Positions 18,701 to 27,507 of a stretch of DNA of 64,000 bases are shown one piece after another; the first letter of the stretch is position 1, and the number at the start of each line of letters is the position of its first letter. The stretch spans positions 62,001 to 126,000 of the forward strand of contig NZ_AADV02000002.1 of the NCBI RefSeq assembly GCF_000167195.1. The letters run 5' to 3'. Source of the DNA: Crocosphaera watsonii WH 8501. GTDB taxonomy: Bacteria; Cyanobacteriota; Cyanobacteriia; Cyanobacteriales; Microcystaceae. A model generated the notes under the pieces. That model made no database searches and had not been told where the DNA came from. It saw nothing but the letters and a program-made list of their open reading frames with translations. The translations under genes were made by a program, and so were the position numbers.

Positions 18701-19516
18701 TTGGAAAACAGAGAACAGTTTTGGTCTGAGGTTTTAGTCTTCTGTCAAAAGACAACAGAGGCGATCGCAGAGACTTTAATGGAAAAAGCAGGGAATGTGT
18801 CCCCCACCAGCAAAGAAGACGGATCTTTAGTAACAGAGTCCGATCGCTGGGCCGATAAAACCATCCGAGAAGCGATCGCAGAACAATTTCCGGATCATGG
18901 TATACTGACAGAAGAAACCAGTCATATTTTTCCCGAACAGGACTGGTGTTGGATAGTAGATCCCATCGATGGAACCACCAACTTTACTAGAGGAGTCCCC
19001 ATCTGGGCTATTTCTCTGGGCTTAACCTATCGGGGAACCCCCGTCTTTGGTTTTGTTTATCTTCCCCCCCTAAAACAGTCTTTCTACGGTTATTGGTACG
19101 GGGAAACAGGGTTAAGCGGACCAACTGGGGCCTATCGTGATGGTCAACCCATTACTACCTCTGATGATACCCCCAGCAAAAGTCATTTATTCAATCTTTG
19201 CGCCCGTAGTATAAAAATATTACAAAAACCTTTCCCCTGTAAAATTCGCATGATCGGCGTAGCCAGTTATAATTTATTATTAGTAGCGTCTGGAGTTGCC
19301 GTGGGCGGAGTAGAAGCAACCCCGAAAGTGTGGGACATTGCCGCAGTTTGGGTCATTGTTCAAGCAGCCGGAGGGACGTTTATTTTCTTAAAAGATCCTC
19401 GACTTTTTCCCTTGACAATTGGCACAGATTATGGTAGTAAATCTATTCCTTCTTTAGTTGTTAATCAGGAAAGATTTGTCCTATTATTGAAACCCTTAGT
19501 AGAATGTATTTTGTAG
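18701..19516 (+). CDS. Inositol monophosphatase family protein
   Basis: The 271-residue Mg-dependent phosphatase of the IMPase/FIG superfamily shows the metal-site motifs LTEETS (about residue 70), WIVDPIDGTTNFTRG (about 86-100) and WDIAA near residue 208. Substrate could be inositol phosphate or a related sugar phosphate; motifs do not decide. The start is a TTG at 18701. It is supported by AGGGAG at 18687-18692, eight bases upstream, and by the absence of any ATG that keeps the N-terminal helix. The stop is immediately followed by the ATG of the next gene, so the two are almost certainly co-transcribed and translationally coupled. Confidence 0.85.
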   Translation: MENREQFWSEVLVFCQKTTEAIAETLMEKAGNVSPTSKEDGSLVTESDRWADKTIREAIAEQFPDHGILTEETSHIFPEQDWCWIVDPIDGTTNFTRGVPIWAISLGLTYRGTPVFGFVYLPPLKQSFYGYWYGETGLSGPTGAYRDGQPITTSDDTPSKSHLFNLCARSIKILQKPFPCKIRMIGVASYNLLLVASGVAVGGVEATPKVWDIAAVWVIVQAAGGTFIFLKDPRLFPLTIGTDYGSKSIPSLVVNQERFVLLLKPLVECIL

Positions 19517-20356
19517 ATGCTGGAAAGAAAAAGTATTAAATTATTAACAGTGGAATTGTCCTATTTAGAATGGAAAGAAGGGGCAGAACCATTATTATTA
19601 TTACATGGTTTAGTGGATCATGCTCTTGTGTGGTCAAATTTAGGGGATTATTTAGCCAAAGATTATCATATTATTGCCCCGGATCTACGAGGACATGGAG
19701 ACAGTAGTAAGCCAAACAACGGTTATAAATTTAGCGATTATATAGCTGATTTAAACGAATTCATGGATTATTTGGGCTGGGAATCTGCTCATATTGTCTC
19801 CCATTCTTGGTCAGCAAAACTAGCAGCTATTTGGGCAACCCAGCAACCAGAAAGATTCAAAGATTTGGTATTAATTGATCCATTTTTTATCGATAAAATG
19901 CCACGATGGTTTAAACTTACTTTCCCCATTCTCTACAAAACCTTGCCCTTTTTAAAAGTAATTGGACCCTTCGACAGCTATGAAGAAGCAGAAAAATTAG
20001 CCCGTGGTTTGAAACAATATCAAGGATGGACTCTCTTGCAAGAGCAAGTATTTAAGTTAGGAATGGAAGAAAAAGAAGCAGGAAAATGGGGCAGTAAATT
20101 TATTAAACAAGCGAGGGATGAAATTTTTGAAGAAGTAATGAAATATGCAGGGCTTACCGAAGATATTAATATTCCTACATTATTCATTAAACCAGAAAAA
20201 GGATTGAATCGAACCGCTTGGCAACTTAAACCCTATAAAACCTATTTGAAACAGTTAGAAATCGCCGAAGTTCCCGGAAATCATTGGGCTTTTTTAGTGG
20301 AGCCAACCCCTTTTAATGAAACTGTTGAAACCTTTTTAGCAACGGATAATGGATAA
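19517..20356 (+). CDS. Alpha/beta-fold hydrolase
   Basis: The 279-residue alpha/beta hydrolase shows the oxyanion segment LLLHGLVDHALVW, APDLRGHGDSSKP and a nucleophile elbow VSHSWSAKLA at about residue 95. The final histidine is in PGNHWAFLVEP near 258. The elbow reads S-H-S-W-S rather than the common G-x-S-x-G: both flanking glycines are replaced by serine. The catalytic serine is still in place. The substrate is unknown. The ATG starts directly after the TAG of the phosphatase gene, with no spacer, suggesting a linked function or a simple operon. Confidence 0.8.
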   Translation: MLERKSIKLLTVELSYLEWKEGAEPLLLLHGLVDHALVWSNLGDYLAKDYHIIAPDLRGHGDSSKPNNGYKFSDYIADLNEFMDYLGWESAHIVSHSWSAKLAAIWATQQPERFKDLVLIDPFFIDKMPRWFKLTFPILYKTLPFLKVIGPFDSYEEAEKLARGLKQYQGWTLLQEQVFKLGMEEKEAGKWGSKFIKQARDEIFEEVMKYAGLTEDINIPTLFIKPEKGLNRTAWQLKPYKTYLKQLEIAEVPGNHWAFLVEPTPFNETVETFLATDNG

Positions 20357-20457
20357 TTAATTAATATTGTTATTTCTGGGAACTAATCAGGGTAAAATAG
20401 ATATGAATATAAGAATTTTCCCTAACTTAAGAATAACAAGAGGTTGAATAGATACCT

Positions 20458-20865
20458 ATGGCCACAGTTTTGATTGTAGAAGATGATCCTATTAATCTTC
20501 GTGTCTTCTCAAAAATTCTCACCAAACGAGGGGGTTTAAGCGTCAAAGGTACAGAAGACGTAGACGAAGTAATGAGAATTGCCCGACAGGGGGAAGTAGA
20601 TATTATTCTCATGGATGTTTCTCTGTCTCATAGCGTTTATCAAGGAGAAGCGGTTGATGGGATCAAAATCACTCAATTTCTCAAAGCTGATCCCACCACT
20701 GCTAATTTACCAATTATTTTAGTCACGGCCCATGCTATGGAAGGCGATCGAGAACATTTCCTAGAAAAAAGTGGGGCTGATGTTTACATCTCTAAACCAG
20801 TTGTAGACCACGAAAAGTTTGTTAATAAGGTGTTAACCACTATTAGTAACTATCAGAAAAATTAA
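20458..20865 (+). CDS. Single-domain response regulator (CheY-like)
   Basis: The 135-residue receiver domain has no output domain. The acidic pocket is VEDD near residues 8-11, the phosphoacceptor is the Asp in IILMDVSLS at about 51, the conserved Thr is in ILVTAHA, and Lys is in YISKPV. An insertion after the phospho-Asp (SHSVYQGEAVDG) lengthens the usual loop. No histidine kinase is adjacent, so its partner is elsewhere. It acts presumably by protein contact, as CheY or Spo0F do. The gene converges on the TPR gene. Confidence 0.85.
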   Translation: MATVLIVEDDPINLRVFSKILTKRGGLSVKGTEDVDEVMRIARQGEVDIILMDVSLSHSVYQGEAVDGIKITQFLKADPTTANLPIILVTAHAMEGDREHFLEKSGADVYISKPVVDHEKFVNKVLTTISNYQKN

Positions 20866-20906
20866 AGTTAATTATTTCTTGTTTGTTGTTGATCCTCTGT
20901 CGTCAT

Positions 20907-21794
20907 TCAAGAGTCTTTTTCTAGTTGAGCAAGAATACCTTGCATCTGAGGGGTAGTAAAGAAAGTTTGTGTATCTTTAATTAACTTTTCTCCCCAAAGA
21001 TTGTCTTTAAGGTGTTGTATTTCTCCATAATTACTATCTAATTCCAGGGCAGCTTCTCCCAATTTAAGCCCCTCTTCTTTTTGTCCTTGAATATATAAAG
21101 CAACCCCCAAAGCAAGTATAGGTTCTGCTTGTTCTTCATCAATTTCTAGAGCTTTTTGCCAATGTTCGATCGCAGAGGAAATATTACCTTGTTCGTACTT
21201 AATTAAACCAATATTATTCACCGCCGGCCAAAACTCTTCTTGTTGAGCAACTGCCTTTTGATAGACAGCGATCGCCTCTGCCATACGGCCTAGTTTAAAA
21301 TAAGCATTTCCTAAGTCAAACTGAGCAGAGGGAACATCGGCTTTAATTTCTAATCCTTCTTCCAATGCCGTAGCTGCTTGCTGATACTTTCCTTGTTGAA
21401 AATAGGCATTACCCAAAGTAAATTTAATCCCTACTTCTTCTGGTTCTAGGACTAAAGCTTTTTCTAAAGCCTCCACACCTGGTTCCAATTCTTGTTTGAT
21501 AATATATAAAGTTCCTAAAATAAACCAAGGTTGATATTTATTTGGGGCTAACTGAACAGCTAATTTTGCCCGTGATAACGCTAAATCATGTTGTTGAAAG
21601 CGGATCAGTTGGGCTGCTTCTTCAGCCACTTCTAAGCCTTGTTGTTCGAGTTGTTCGCTATTGAGTTGAGGGGTATAAGGTAAAAGCATTTGTCCCATAA
21701 CAGGAACACTACACTGCCAAACTCCCACACTCACCAATAAAGAAAGTAACCAATTACCTTTAAACACAGTTTGTTCTCTAAGTTTGTTTAACAT
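20907..21794 (-). CDS. Tetratricopeptide-repeat protein, exported or membrane-anchored
   Basis: The 295-residue protein has an N-terminal hydrophobic segment (WLLSLLVSVGVWQCSVPVMG, residues 15-34) that may be a signal peptide or anchor. The rest is made of about six TPR units of 34 residues, for example WFILGTLYIIKQELEPGVEA, FTLGNAYFQQGKYQQAATAL and FDLGNAYFKLGRMAEAIAVY. TPRs mediate protein contacts; the partner is unknown. The gene lies upstream of the GT2 gene on the other side of a C-rich tandem repeat and ends convergent to the response regulator. Confidence 0.8.
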   Translation of the reverse strand: MLNKLREQTVFKGNWLLSLLVSVGVWQCSVPVMGQMLLPYTPQLNSEQLEQQGLEVAEEAAQLIRFQQHDLALSRAKLAVQLAPNKYQPWFILGTLYIIKQELEPGVEALEKALVLEPEEVGIKFTLGNAYFQQGKYQQAATALEEGLEIKADVPSAQFDLGNAYFKLGRMAEAIAVYQKAVAQQEEFWPAVNNIGLIKYEQGNISSAIEHWQKALEIDEEQAEPILALGVALYIQGQKEEGLKLGEAALELDSNYGEIQHLKDNLWGEKLIKDTQTFFTTPQMQGILAQLEKDS

Positions 21795-21869
21795 TATCCA
21801 TCCTTACCTAGTGTAGAGGAAAAAAGAAACCTTTAGTGGCAGTAATAAGTTTTTCCATCTCCCCACACT

Positions 21870-21912
21870 CCCCATCACCCCATCACCCCATCACCCCATC
21901 ACCCCGTCACCC
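21870..21912. repeat. ATCACCCC tandem repeat (8-nt period)
   Basis: Four exact ATCACCCC units run from 21874 and are followed by a variant GTCACCCA. The stop codon of the GT2 gene (21907-21909, minus strand) lies inside the array, so the last residues of that protein are repeat-derived. Confidence 0.8.
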
Positions 21913-22920
21913 AGTTTGGGATTTTTTATATTCAATCAAGGTTGCAGTTTGGCCTTGCCATTTTGTGAGCCAATATTTCACTTGACCCATAATTTGGGCA
22001 AACTTGCCTAAAATACAAAAGAAAGCGTATAAGCGACTTTGAGCAGGGGTATCGCCACAAGTAGAACGATAGCCATAAATACGCCATCCTAACACGGGAG
22101 AACCTATCAATAAGAAGAGAGTTAAGCCCCTAGTCCACCATGCTAAACCCAAGGCTATTAGAGGTAAAATCAACCCCCACAACCAATTACTAATCCCTTG
22201 ACGCATCATATATTTTTCGGGGGTCAAACCGTACATAGCCATGCCTTGAGCGATCGCCCAACCACTTCGGATCATACGGGACCACCACTGACTAAACCGA
22301 GTCATGTCTGCATCGTGGGCAGTCATTTCTTCATCCAAACGCCAAATTTTCCAACCCTGGCCCCGCAAACGGATACACATTTCTGGTTCCTCCCCACAGA
22401 TTAAGCTATCGTTAAAGCCCTCAACCTGTTGTAAGGCTTTAACCCTAATCAAAGAATCACCCCCACAAGCTAAAGCTTCTCCGATGGGGGTATTCCATTC
22501 GAGATCCGCTAAACGGTTATAAGGGGTGGCATCGGGAAATTTTTCCCGTCTTCTCCCAGAAACTACGGCTATGGTGGGATTATTTTCTAACATTTCGGTT
22601 GCTTTTTCTAACCATCCAGCCATGAGGGTACAATCTCCATCCATGAATTGAATGTAAGTTACGTCTGGATGTTCTTTAAGCAGCCATTTCCATCCTGTAT
22701 TACGTCCTCTGGCCGCCGTAAAGGGGCGATCGCTATCAAGAGAAATAGCTGAGACTCCTAGAGATTTTGCCGTTTGCACACTGCCATCTGTTGAACCAGA
22801 ATCTATGTAAACAATGGCAGTCTGCTCATAATTTTTAGTTTCATCGAGAACAGATTTTAGGCACTCAGTTAATCTTTTGCCTTCGTTTCTTCCTATAAGA
22901 ACAATTCCTAATTTACTCAT
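21907..22920 (-). CDS. Family 2 glycosyltransferase, membrane-associated
   Basis: The 337-residue GT2 protein opens with VLIGRNEGKRLTECLKSVL and YIDSGSTDGSVQTAK, which bind the nucleotide sugar. FMDGDCTLMAGW carries the DxD-type metal motif, and GEEPEMCIRLRGQGW supplies the catalytic-base region. The C-terminal third has two hydrophobic segments (WGLILPLIALGLAWW, LTLFLLIGSPVLGW), indicating membrane association. Such enzymes take part in polysaccharide or glycolipid synthesis; the exact product is not readable. The gene is divergent from the DUF1269 gene with 131 bp between starts. Confidence 0.85.
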   Translation of the reverse strand: MSKLGIVLIGRNEGKRLTECLKSVLDETKNYEQTAIVYIDSGSTDGSVQTAKSLGVSAISLDSDRPFTAARGRNTGWKWLLKEHPDVTYIQFMDGDCTLMAGWLEKATEMLENNPTIAVVSGRRREKFPDATPYNRLADLEWNTPIGEALACGGDSLIRVKALQQVEGFNDSLICGEEPEMCIRLRGQGWKIWRLDEEMTAHDADMTRFSQWWSRMIRSGWAIAQGMAMYGLTPEKYMMRQGISNWLWGLILPLIALGLAWWTRGLTLFLLIGSPVLGWRIYGYRSTCGDTPAQSRLYAFFCILGKFAQIMGQVKYWLTKWQGQTATLIEYKKSQTG

Positions 22921-23051
22921 TTATTTTAAAAGGATAATAACAATAATGCACTGTATTTTATCATAAAGTTAGTTTTAAATGTTTCTTAACTTAAGACATG
23001 ACCAGTTTCTGATAGAGTTAAGCATTAATAGAATCGAAGCATTATTAAGTT

Positions 23052-23564
23052 ATGAGTGAATTAGTTGCGATCGCTTACGATGACGAATTCAAAGCCGAAG
23101 AGGTACGTCTTACCTTAGCTAAAATGCAGAAAGAGCATCTCATTGAACTCGAAGATGCTGCCATTGTTATCAAAAATGCTGAGGGGAAAGTTAAACTCAA
23201 CCAAGCTATTAATTTAACTGCTGCTGGTGCTGCTAGTGGTAGTTTTTGGGGACTTTTAATCGGGACTTTATTTCTTTGTCCCATCGCAGGTGTTGCTATG
23301 GGTGCTGCTGGTGGTGCCTTGAGTGGTGCTATTAGTGATATTGGGGTTGATGATAATTTTATGAAAGAGTTAGGAGAAACCCTAACCCCAGGATCTTCTG
23401 CCTTGTTTGTTTTAGTTAGAAAAGTAACTCCAGATAAAGTTCTTGAAGAAATTGCACCCTTTGGAGGCAAAGTGTTAAGAACTTCATTGAGTAAAGACGA
23501 CGAAACTCAATTACAACAAGTCCTGGATAATAGAGGAATTAAAGCAGAAGAAATTACCGCTTGA
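23052..23564 (+). CDS. DUF1269 membrane protein
   Basis: The 170-residue protein has the DUF1269 pattern. A conserved hydrophilic start (MSELVAIAYDDEFKAEEV) is followed by a central Gly/Ala-rich hydrophobic hairpin, from about residue 54 (GAASGSFWGLLIGTLFLCPI, AGVAMGAAGGALSGAISDIG). A soluble end contains TPGSSALFVLVRKVTPDKV. The role is unknown; related proteins are often stress-linked. It stands alone, with a hairpin at 23607-23635 between it and the convergent LRR gene. Confidence 0.85.
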   Translation: MSELVAIAYDDEFKAEEVRLTLAKMQKEHLIELEDAAIVIKNAEGKVKLNQAINLTAAGAASGSFWGLLIGTLFLCPIAGVAMGAAGGALSGAISDIGVDDNFMKELGETLTPGSSALFVLVRKVTPDKVLEEIAPFGGKVLRTSLSKDDETQLQQVLDNRGIKAEEITA

Positions 23565-23606
23565 TAAGTCATTATCTCCCGTTATCAATGGATAATTGAC
23601 ATCCTC

Positions 23607-23635
23607 ACCGTCCTAAGCACCTAGCGGAGGACGGT
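23607..23635. terminator. Hairpin between convergent genes, REP-like
   Basis: ACCGTCCT (23607-23614) pairs with AGGACGGT (23628-23635). There is no T-run. It may act as a bidirectional terminator or be a remnant of an IS200/IS605-type end. Confidence 0.5.
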
Positions 23636-23642
23636 AATTCTA

Positions 23643-24692
23643 TTAAAACCGACAAATTGAATCAGTTTCCATGGGACAATTCAAGTAATTAAGTGGGTTA
23701 TTAGCAATGTTGAGATGGGTTACTTGGGTTAAATTTTTCAGTGAGGAAGTATCTTTAATTCGGTTATTATTGAGTTGAATATAAGATAATTTAGGAAGGA
23801 AAGATAAAGGAGTAATATCCACGATAGTATTATGAGATAAATGGACTTTTTCTAAATTTAAAAGATTAGATAAGGGACGAATATCCTTGACTAAATTGTT
23901 ATCGAGTATCAATAAGTTTAGTTGGGATAATTTCTCTAAAGGACTTAAATCATTAATGCGATTATAAGGAGCCATAAAAACTTTCAAGTTTTCCAGATTT
24001 TCTAAACTACTAATATCCTCAATTTTATTTTTCATTAATGAGACTCCTATTAATTTATCTAGAAGAGATAAAGCGGAAATATCAGTAATTTGATTATTAT
24101 CAAAGATGATAGCTTCTAAGTTTTTTAGGAAAGCGATAGGACGAAGATTAACTATCTTATTGTTGGGAAGATAAAGATGGGTAAGATTCTTTAATTTTGC
24201 TAGAGGTTTCAGACTACTCACTTGATTATTCCACATCCAAAGTGTTTCTAATTTTTTCATATTAGCTAGAGGGCTAATATCACTAATACTATTATTGGAT
24301 AATTCTAATTTTTCAATTCTTTTTAAGTATGATAGGGGAGTAATATCTATTATTTGATTATCAGCTATGTATAATTCGGTGATTTTTTGAAAGGAAGATA
24401 ATGGGGTTAAGTCTTTAATTTCTGTAGCTGATAAATCTAACTTATCTAACTGTGCTAGATGACGGGCAGCTATTTCACAGTCAGCATTTCTAGCTTTTTC
24501 TAATAAAATTGATACGGTGTACTGCGCTTCTTCTGATAGTCTTTCTTGATTTAAACATAACTCTGTAAACGCTGTCGTTGCATTTACAGATGTGTGATTT
24601 AGCCAAGTTTTGCTTAAGATAAGAAAGAATAATAAACCAAATAAAAATTGAAATATACGAGAAGAAATAAGAAATTTTTTGAAACTTGACAT
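23643..24692 (-). CDS. Leucine-rich-repeat protein with N-terminal membrane helix
   Basis: The 349-residue protein has a hydrophobic N-terminus (FQFLFGLLFFLILSKTWL, about residues 14-31) that is a signal or anchor. Residues 90-335 contain about eleven 22-residue repeats of the SDS22/internalin type (LxxLxxLxLxxNxIxDIxPLxx), for example ITELYIADNQIIDITPLSYL. A Cys pair near the end (NCPMETDSICRF) may be disulphide-bonded. Such proteins are usually surface or periplasmic binding proteins; the ligand is unknown. It is not obviously in an operon. Confidence 0.8.
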   Translation of the reverse strand: MSSFKKFLISSRIFQFLFGLLFFLILSKTWLNHTSVNATTAFTELCLNQERLSEEAQYTVSILLEKARNADCEIAARHLAQLDKLDLSATEIKDLTPLSSFQKITELYIADNQIIDITPLSYLKRIEKLELSNNSISDISPLANMKKLETLWMWNNQVSSLKPLAKLKNLTHLYLPNNKIVNLRPIAFLKNLEAIIFDNNQITDISALSLLDKLIGVSLMKNKIEDISSLENLENLKVFMAPYNRINDLSPLEKLSQLNLLILDNNLVKDIRPLSNLLNLEKVHLSHNTIVDITPLSFLPKLSYIQLNNNRIKDTSSLKNLTQVTHLNIANNPLNYLNCPMETDSICRF

Positions 24693-24945
24693 GATATAAA
24701 TATCCTTGTATATCAGTAAAAATAGAAAATAGAAAACAGCAACCGTATAACCCCTACTATAACACGGGTACTATACCAGCAAATAATTTATATTATGCAG
24801 TGATCTAGGTACTCAATTTTGTTGATTTTGGTCACAAGTTTGCAGTGTCTGTGACTTGATGAAGATTTTTCTCAATAAAAGTTAATTTTAATGACAATTC
24901 TGGGAACAATAAAACTGTAAAGAAATATAATAGTATAAATAACTA

Positions 24946-25313
24946 ATGATCAACAAAGATGGGCAGAAGCCCCAAGAAATGATCGCGCACTTCTGGAAAA
25001 CACTGGATCTCAGAAAGAAAACCACCTTAGTAGCCATAACCATGAGTACCCTACCGGTACTACTCATCGGTTCAGTATCCTATTACTTTGCTAATCGTAG
25101 TATCACCCAACGCATTACCGAGGAACAAGCGGCTCAAACCTTTGATATGTCAGATAAGGTAAAGCGTTCTCTGGAAGAACGCTACGTGGACATCAAACAG
25201 ATGGCCAATTTATCCATTTTTGCCGATCCTAGACTGAGAAAAATCGCTACACCAGAAGAAAAGGATCGAACTCTGCAACAAATTATGGAGGCTTCTGAGG
25301 GACTGTATAATTG
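24946..25313 (+). pseudogene. Methyl-accepting chemotaxis protein, N-terminal fragment
   Basis: About 122 residues remain of an MCP-type sensor: a cytoplasmic start, one transmembrane helix (TLVAITMSTLPVLLIGSVSY, about residues 27-50), then the beginning of an extracytoplasmic helical domain (KVKRSLEERYVDIKQMANLS). The frame is cut after GLYN by the IS that begins at 25311; the remaining codons to 25344 come from the IS. The signalling half is not found next to the other IS end, so it was lost or moved elsewhere. It differs from the MCP at 62402. Confidence 0.8.
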
Positions 25314-25444
25314 GACTTTGGATAAAAAACAATTGTTAGCGTAAATTTTACGCTAAACATATCTCCAGAGCTAAAATAGAGAATTAAGGTGATTTTAAAA
25401 ACTCTCTTTCCATCTTTTTAGGGGATTTTAAATATTAAATAGCT

Positions 25445-25840
25445 TCATTCAGTTTCGGTTCCAATATAGATATCTAAGTAGCTTTCCGTTAGAGATTGAA
25501 TGACTCGTTCTAATTCATCAATGAGATTTCTTCTAGTGAGTTTTTCTACAGCATCAATATGAGCAGAACTTCCGGCTCGTCCTAAATATTTATATTTGGT
25601 TTTTTTCTCATTATTAGTGGCCATAGGAAAAATTGATTCAGCAGCCTGTAGTTTATAATACCAGTAGATTGTTCCCTTTCCATTAACCTGATAACGAATA
25701 ATATGACAATTATCTGGTGCTACTTCCCCTTCCCGTTCAATTTTCTTTATTTTCTGTTTAAGAGAGCGAATTAGACTCTTAATTTGTTTGGCTCTCAGGT
25801 GGACATCTTGACTGGTCTTAAGTTCGGAATGTGATGACAT
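25445..25840 (-). CDS. IS accessory protein, copy 1
   Basis: This basic protein has about 131 residues from MSSHSELKTSQDVHLRAKQI; an ATG six codons upstream at 25858 is also possible. An N-terminal helical, Lys/Arg-rich part (IKSLIRSLKQKIKKIEREGE) precedes a beta segment of the form GTIYWYYKLQAAESIFPM ... KYKYLGRAGSSAHIDAVEKL. This is loosely like the Trp/Tyr-rich YLG region of DUF6788-type proteins found near mobile elements. It is transcribed away from the transposase, and the shared 61-79-bp intergenic region holds a TTAGCG dyad. A role as DNA-binding regulator or end-binding cofactor is inference. Copy 1 has Asp where copies 2 and 3 have Ala in APxNC. Confidence 0.75.
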   Translation of the reverse strand: MSSHSELKTSQDVHLRAKQIKSLIRSLKQKIKKIEREGEVAPDNCHIIRYQVNGKGTIYWYYKLQAAESIFPMATNNEKKTKYKYLGRAGSSAHIDAVEKLTRRNLIDELERVIQSLTESYLDIYIGTETE

Positions 25841-25874
25841 TAGCCTTAACTGTAACAAACAACCTCTTTTGATG

Positions 25875-25895
25875 TTAGCGTATATATTCCGCTAA
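25875..25895. promoter_or_regulatory. TTAGCG-N9-CGCTAA dyad between divergent IS genes
   Basis: A 21-nt dyad with 6-bp arms lies between the accessory and transposase genes. Dyads of the same size are found 25 bases inside both IS ends. The position fits an operator controlling both genes. Confidence 0.6.
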
Positions 25896-25919
25896 TTTAT
25901 AAGGTAATAAATTTTAAAA

Positions 25920-27359
25920 ATGACCAAAAATGAAACGGCTACGTCTGTCGAGGAATTCCTGGTGTGGAGGTCTAACCTCTTCCAAGGACTAAAAGCTAGA
26001 AAAGAAACTATTATAGAATTACTCGATGCCCTCTCCAGTAACCAACAAGCTCACTCAGTCGTTGAATTGTCTCTCAATCCTTTATTTAGAAGAGATTATA
26101 ACAGTTTATATAGAGGAATTCAATAGTTTTTACCCACTCAAACTGACCCTAATTATGAACAGAGAATTGAGACTTTATTTTCAGCGGTATCGAGAACAAT
26201 TCCTCCCACTTCAAAACATTATAACTTATTTGGTATTGACACAACTCCCTGTCCACGACGGTTTGCCGAAACGTTAGCGGATAAAACCTTTATTCATTAC
26301 CCCAATCCAGTTAAGGGAAATAAACCCATTAATATTGGACATTGTTATTCCGTTGTCTGCGCTTTACCTGACCAAATAGACACAGAAAAAGTCCCTTGGG
26401 CTGTCCCCTTATCAGGAGAGCTAGTCCCCTCTAAACATAAAGGAGTAAATCAAGGCAATCAACAACTAAAAAAAATCTGGCAAAGTTCTTTATTTTCTGA
26501 TAAATTATCTGTCTTAGTGGCTGATAGTGACTACAGCCAAAAGGATTTTATTGGGGAACAAGTTAAGCATGAAGACGTAGTTACTATTACAAGAGTTAGA
26601 AGTGACCGAGTTTTTTATCGTCAATTTATTCGGGACCCAAATCAAGCCAAAACTTCGGGACATCCCCGTTGGTATGGGGATAAATTTGACCTTAAAGATG
26701 ACCAAACTTGGACTGAACCTGATGAAGTTCATCATGTTCCCTTTACAACGAAAAAAGGTCGTCAATTAACAGTGACTATTTCGGGATGGAAACAGATGTT
26801 AATGAGAGGAACTAAAAACTATAAAATGAACAATCACCCCTTTACTTTACTCCAGATTGTTGTCAGAGATCAAGAAAGAAATAGTATTTGGAAACCTATG
26901 TGGCTTATTGTTATTGGTTCTCGGCGCGATGAGTTAAGTTTAGTTGATTGTTATCAGTGTTATCGACAACGTTATGACATGGAACATCTTTTTCGATTTG
27001 GTAAACAAAGATTATTGATGACATCCTATTTAACTCCCGATGTACATCATGAAGAAAATTGGTTTAAACTAACACTTCTTTCTTATGTAAATTTGTGGGC
27101 TGCCAGAAAATTAGCTGTGGTTTTACCCCGTGATTGGGAACAGTATTTGAAGACTAATAAATCCATCAAAATCACCCCTAGTCTAGTTCAAAGAGACTTT
27201 TCAAGAATAATTACGACCTTGGGGACTTTCGCCAAATTTCCCAAACGTCGAGGTTTTTCTTCCGGACGTATTAAAGGTTACAAAAAAGCCCCACGAACTC
27301 GTCATGATGTTATCAAGAAAGGGAGCAAAAAATCAACTAAAAACTTAAAAGCTCCTTAG
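25920..27359 (+). pseudogene. IS transposase with in-frame amber stop, copy 1
   Basis: One reading frame of 479 sense codons is interrupted only by TAG at 26124-26126, after RGIQ. Codons on both sides fit one protein: MTKNETATSVEEFLVWRSNL upstream and FLPTQTDPNYEQRIETLFSA downstream. Catalytic candidates all lie after the stop: FGIDTTPCPRRF (Asp), VLVADSDYSQKDF (Asp) and RQRYDMEHLFRFGKQR (Glu). No ATG, GTG or TTG lies in frame between the stop and the first Asp, so a working enzyme needs stop read-through. Copies 2 and 3 have the same TAG. Either it is recoded or all copies are dead and move in trans. Typing as pseudogene is the cautious choice. Confidence 0.8.
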
Positions 27360-27507
27360 TTTTCCTCAGAATCTATAGATTAGCCCTATTTGTCAGCCAA
27401 TTTTATTGACTGATACAGAGCCGATATTTTGGGATTTTAGTTCAGCGTAAAATATACGCTAACAAACTTTTTTTGTCCAAAGTCCAATAAATGAGGATGT
27501 TATTGAT

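Larger units (their letters stand above)
25311..27487. mobile_element. 2177-bp two-gene IS, copy 1
   Basis: The ends are TTGGACTTTGGATAAAAAAC at 25311 and the complement of TTGGACTTTGGACAAAAAAA at 27487, about 18 matching bases. Each end is followed inside by a 21-nt dyad TTAGCG-N9-CGCTAA (25336-25356; 27442-27462 with one mismatch), and a third dyad lies between the two divergent genes (25875-25895). The identical layout and length recur at 36341-38517 and 50961-53137. No clear target duplication is seen for any copy. The transposase resembles IS4/IS701-superfamily DDE enzymes; I do not name the family with certainty. Confidence 0.9.

Noticed and set aside
21870-21912. Tandem repeats as a CRISPR array
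   Set aside because: An 8-nt period with no unique spacers; it is a simple-sequence repeat.
26026-26277. 83-codon ORF bridging the transposase stop in another frame (all three IS copies)
   Set aside because: It could suggest programmed frameshifting, but the zero frame continues with family-like sequence directly after TAG, so this frame is a shadow.
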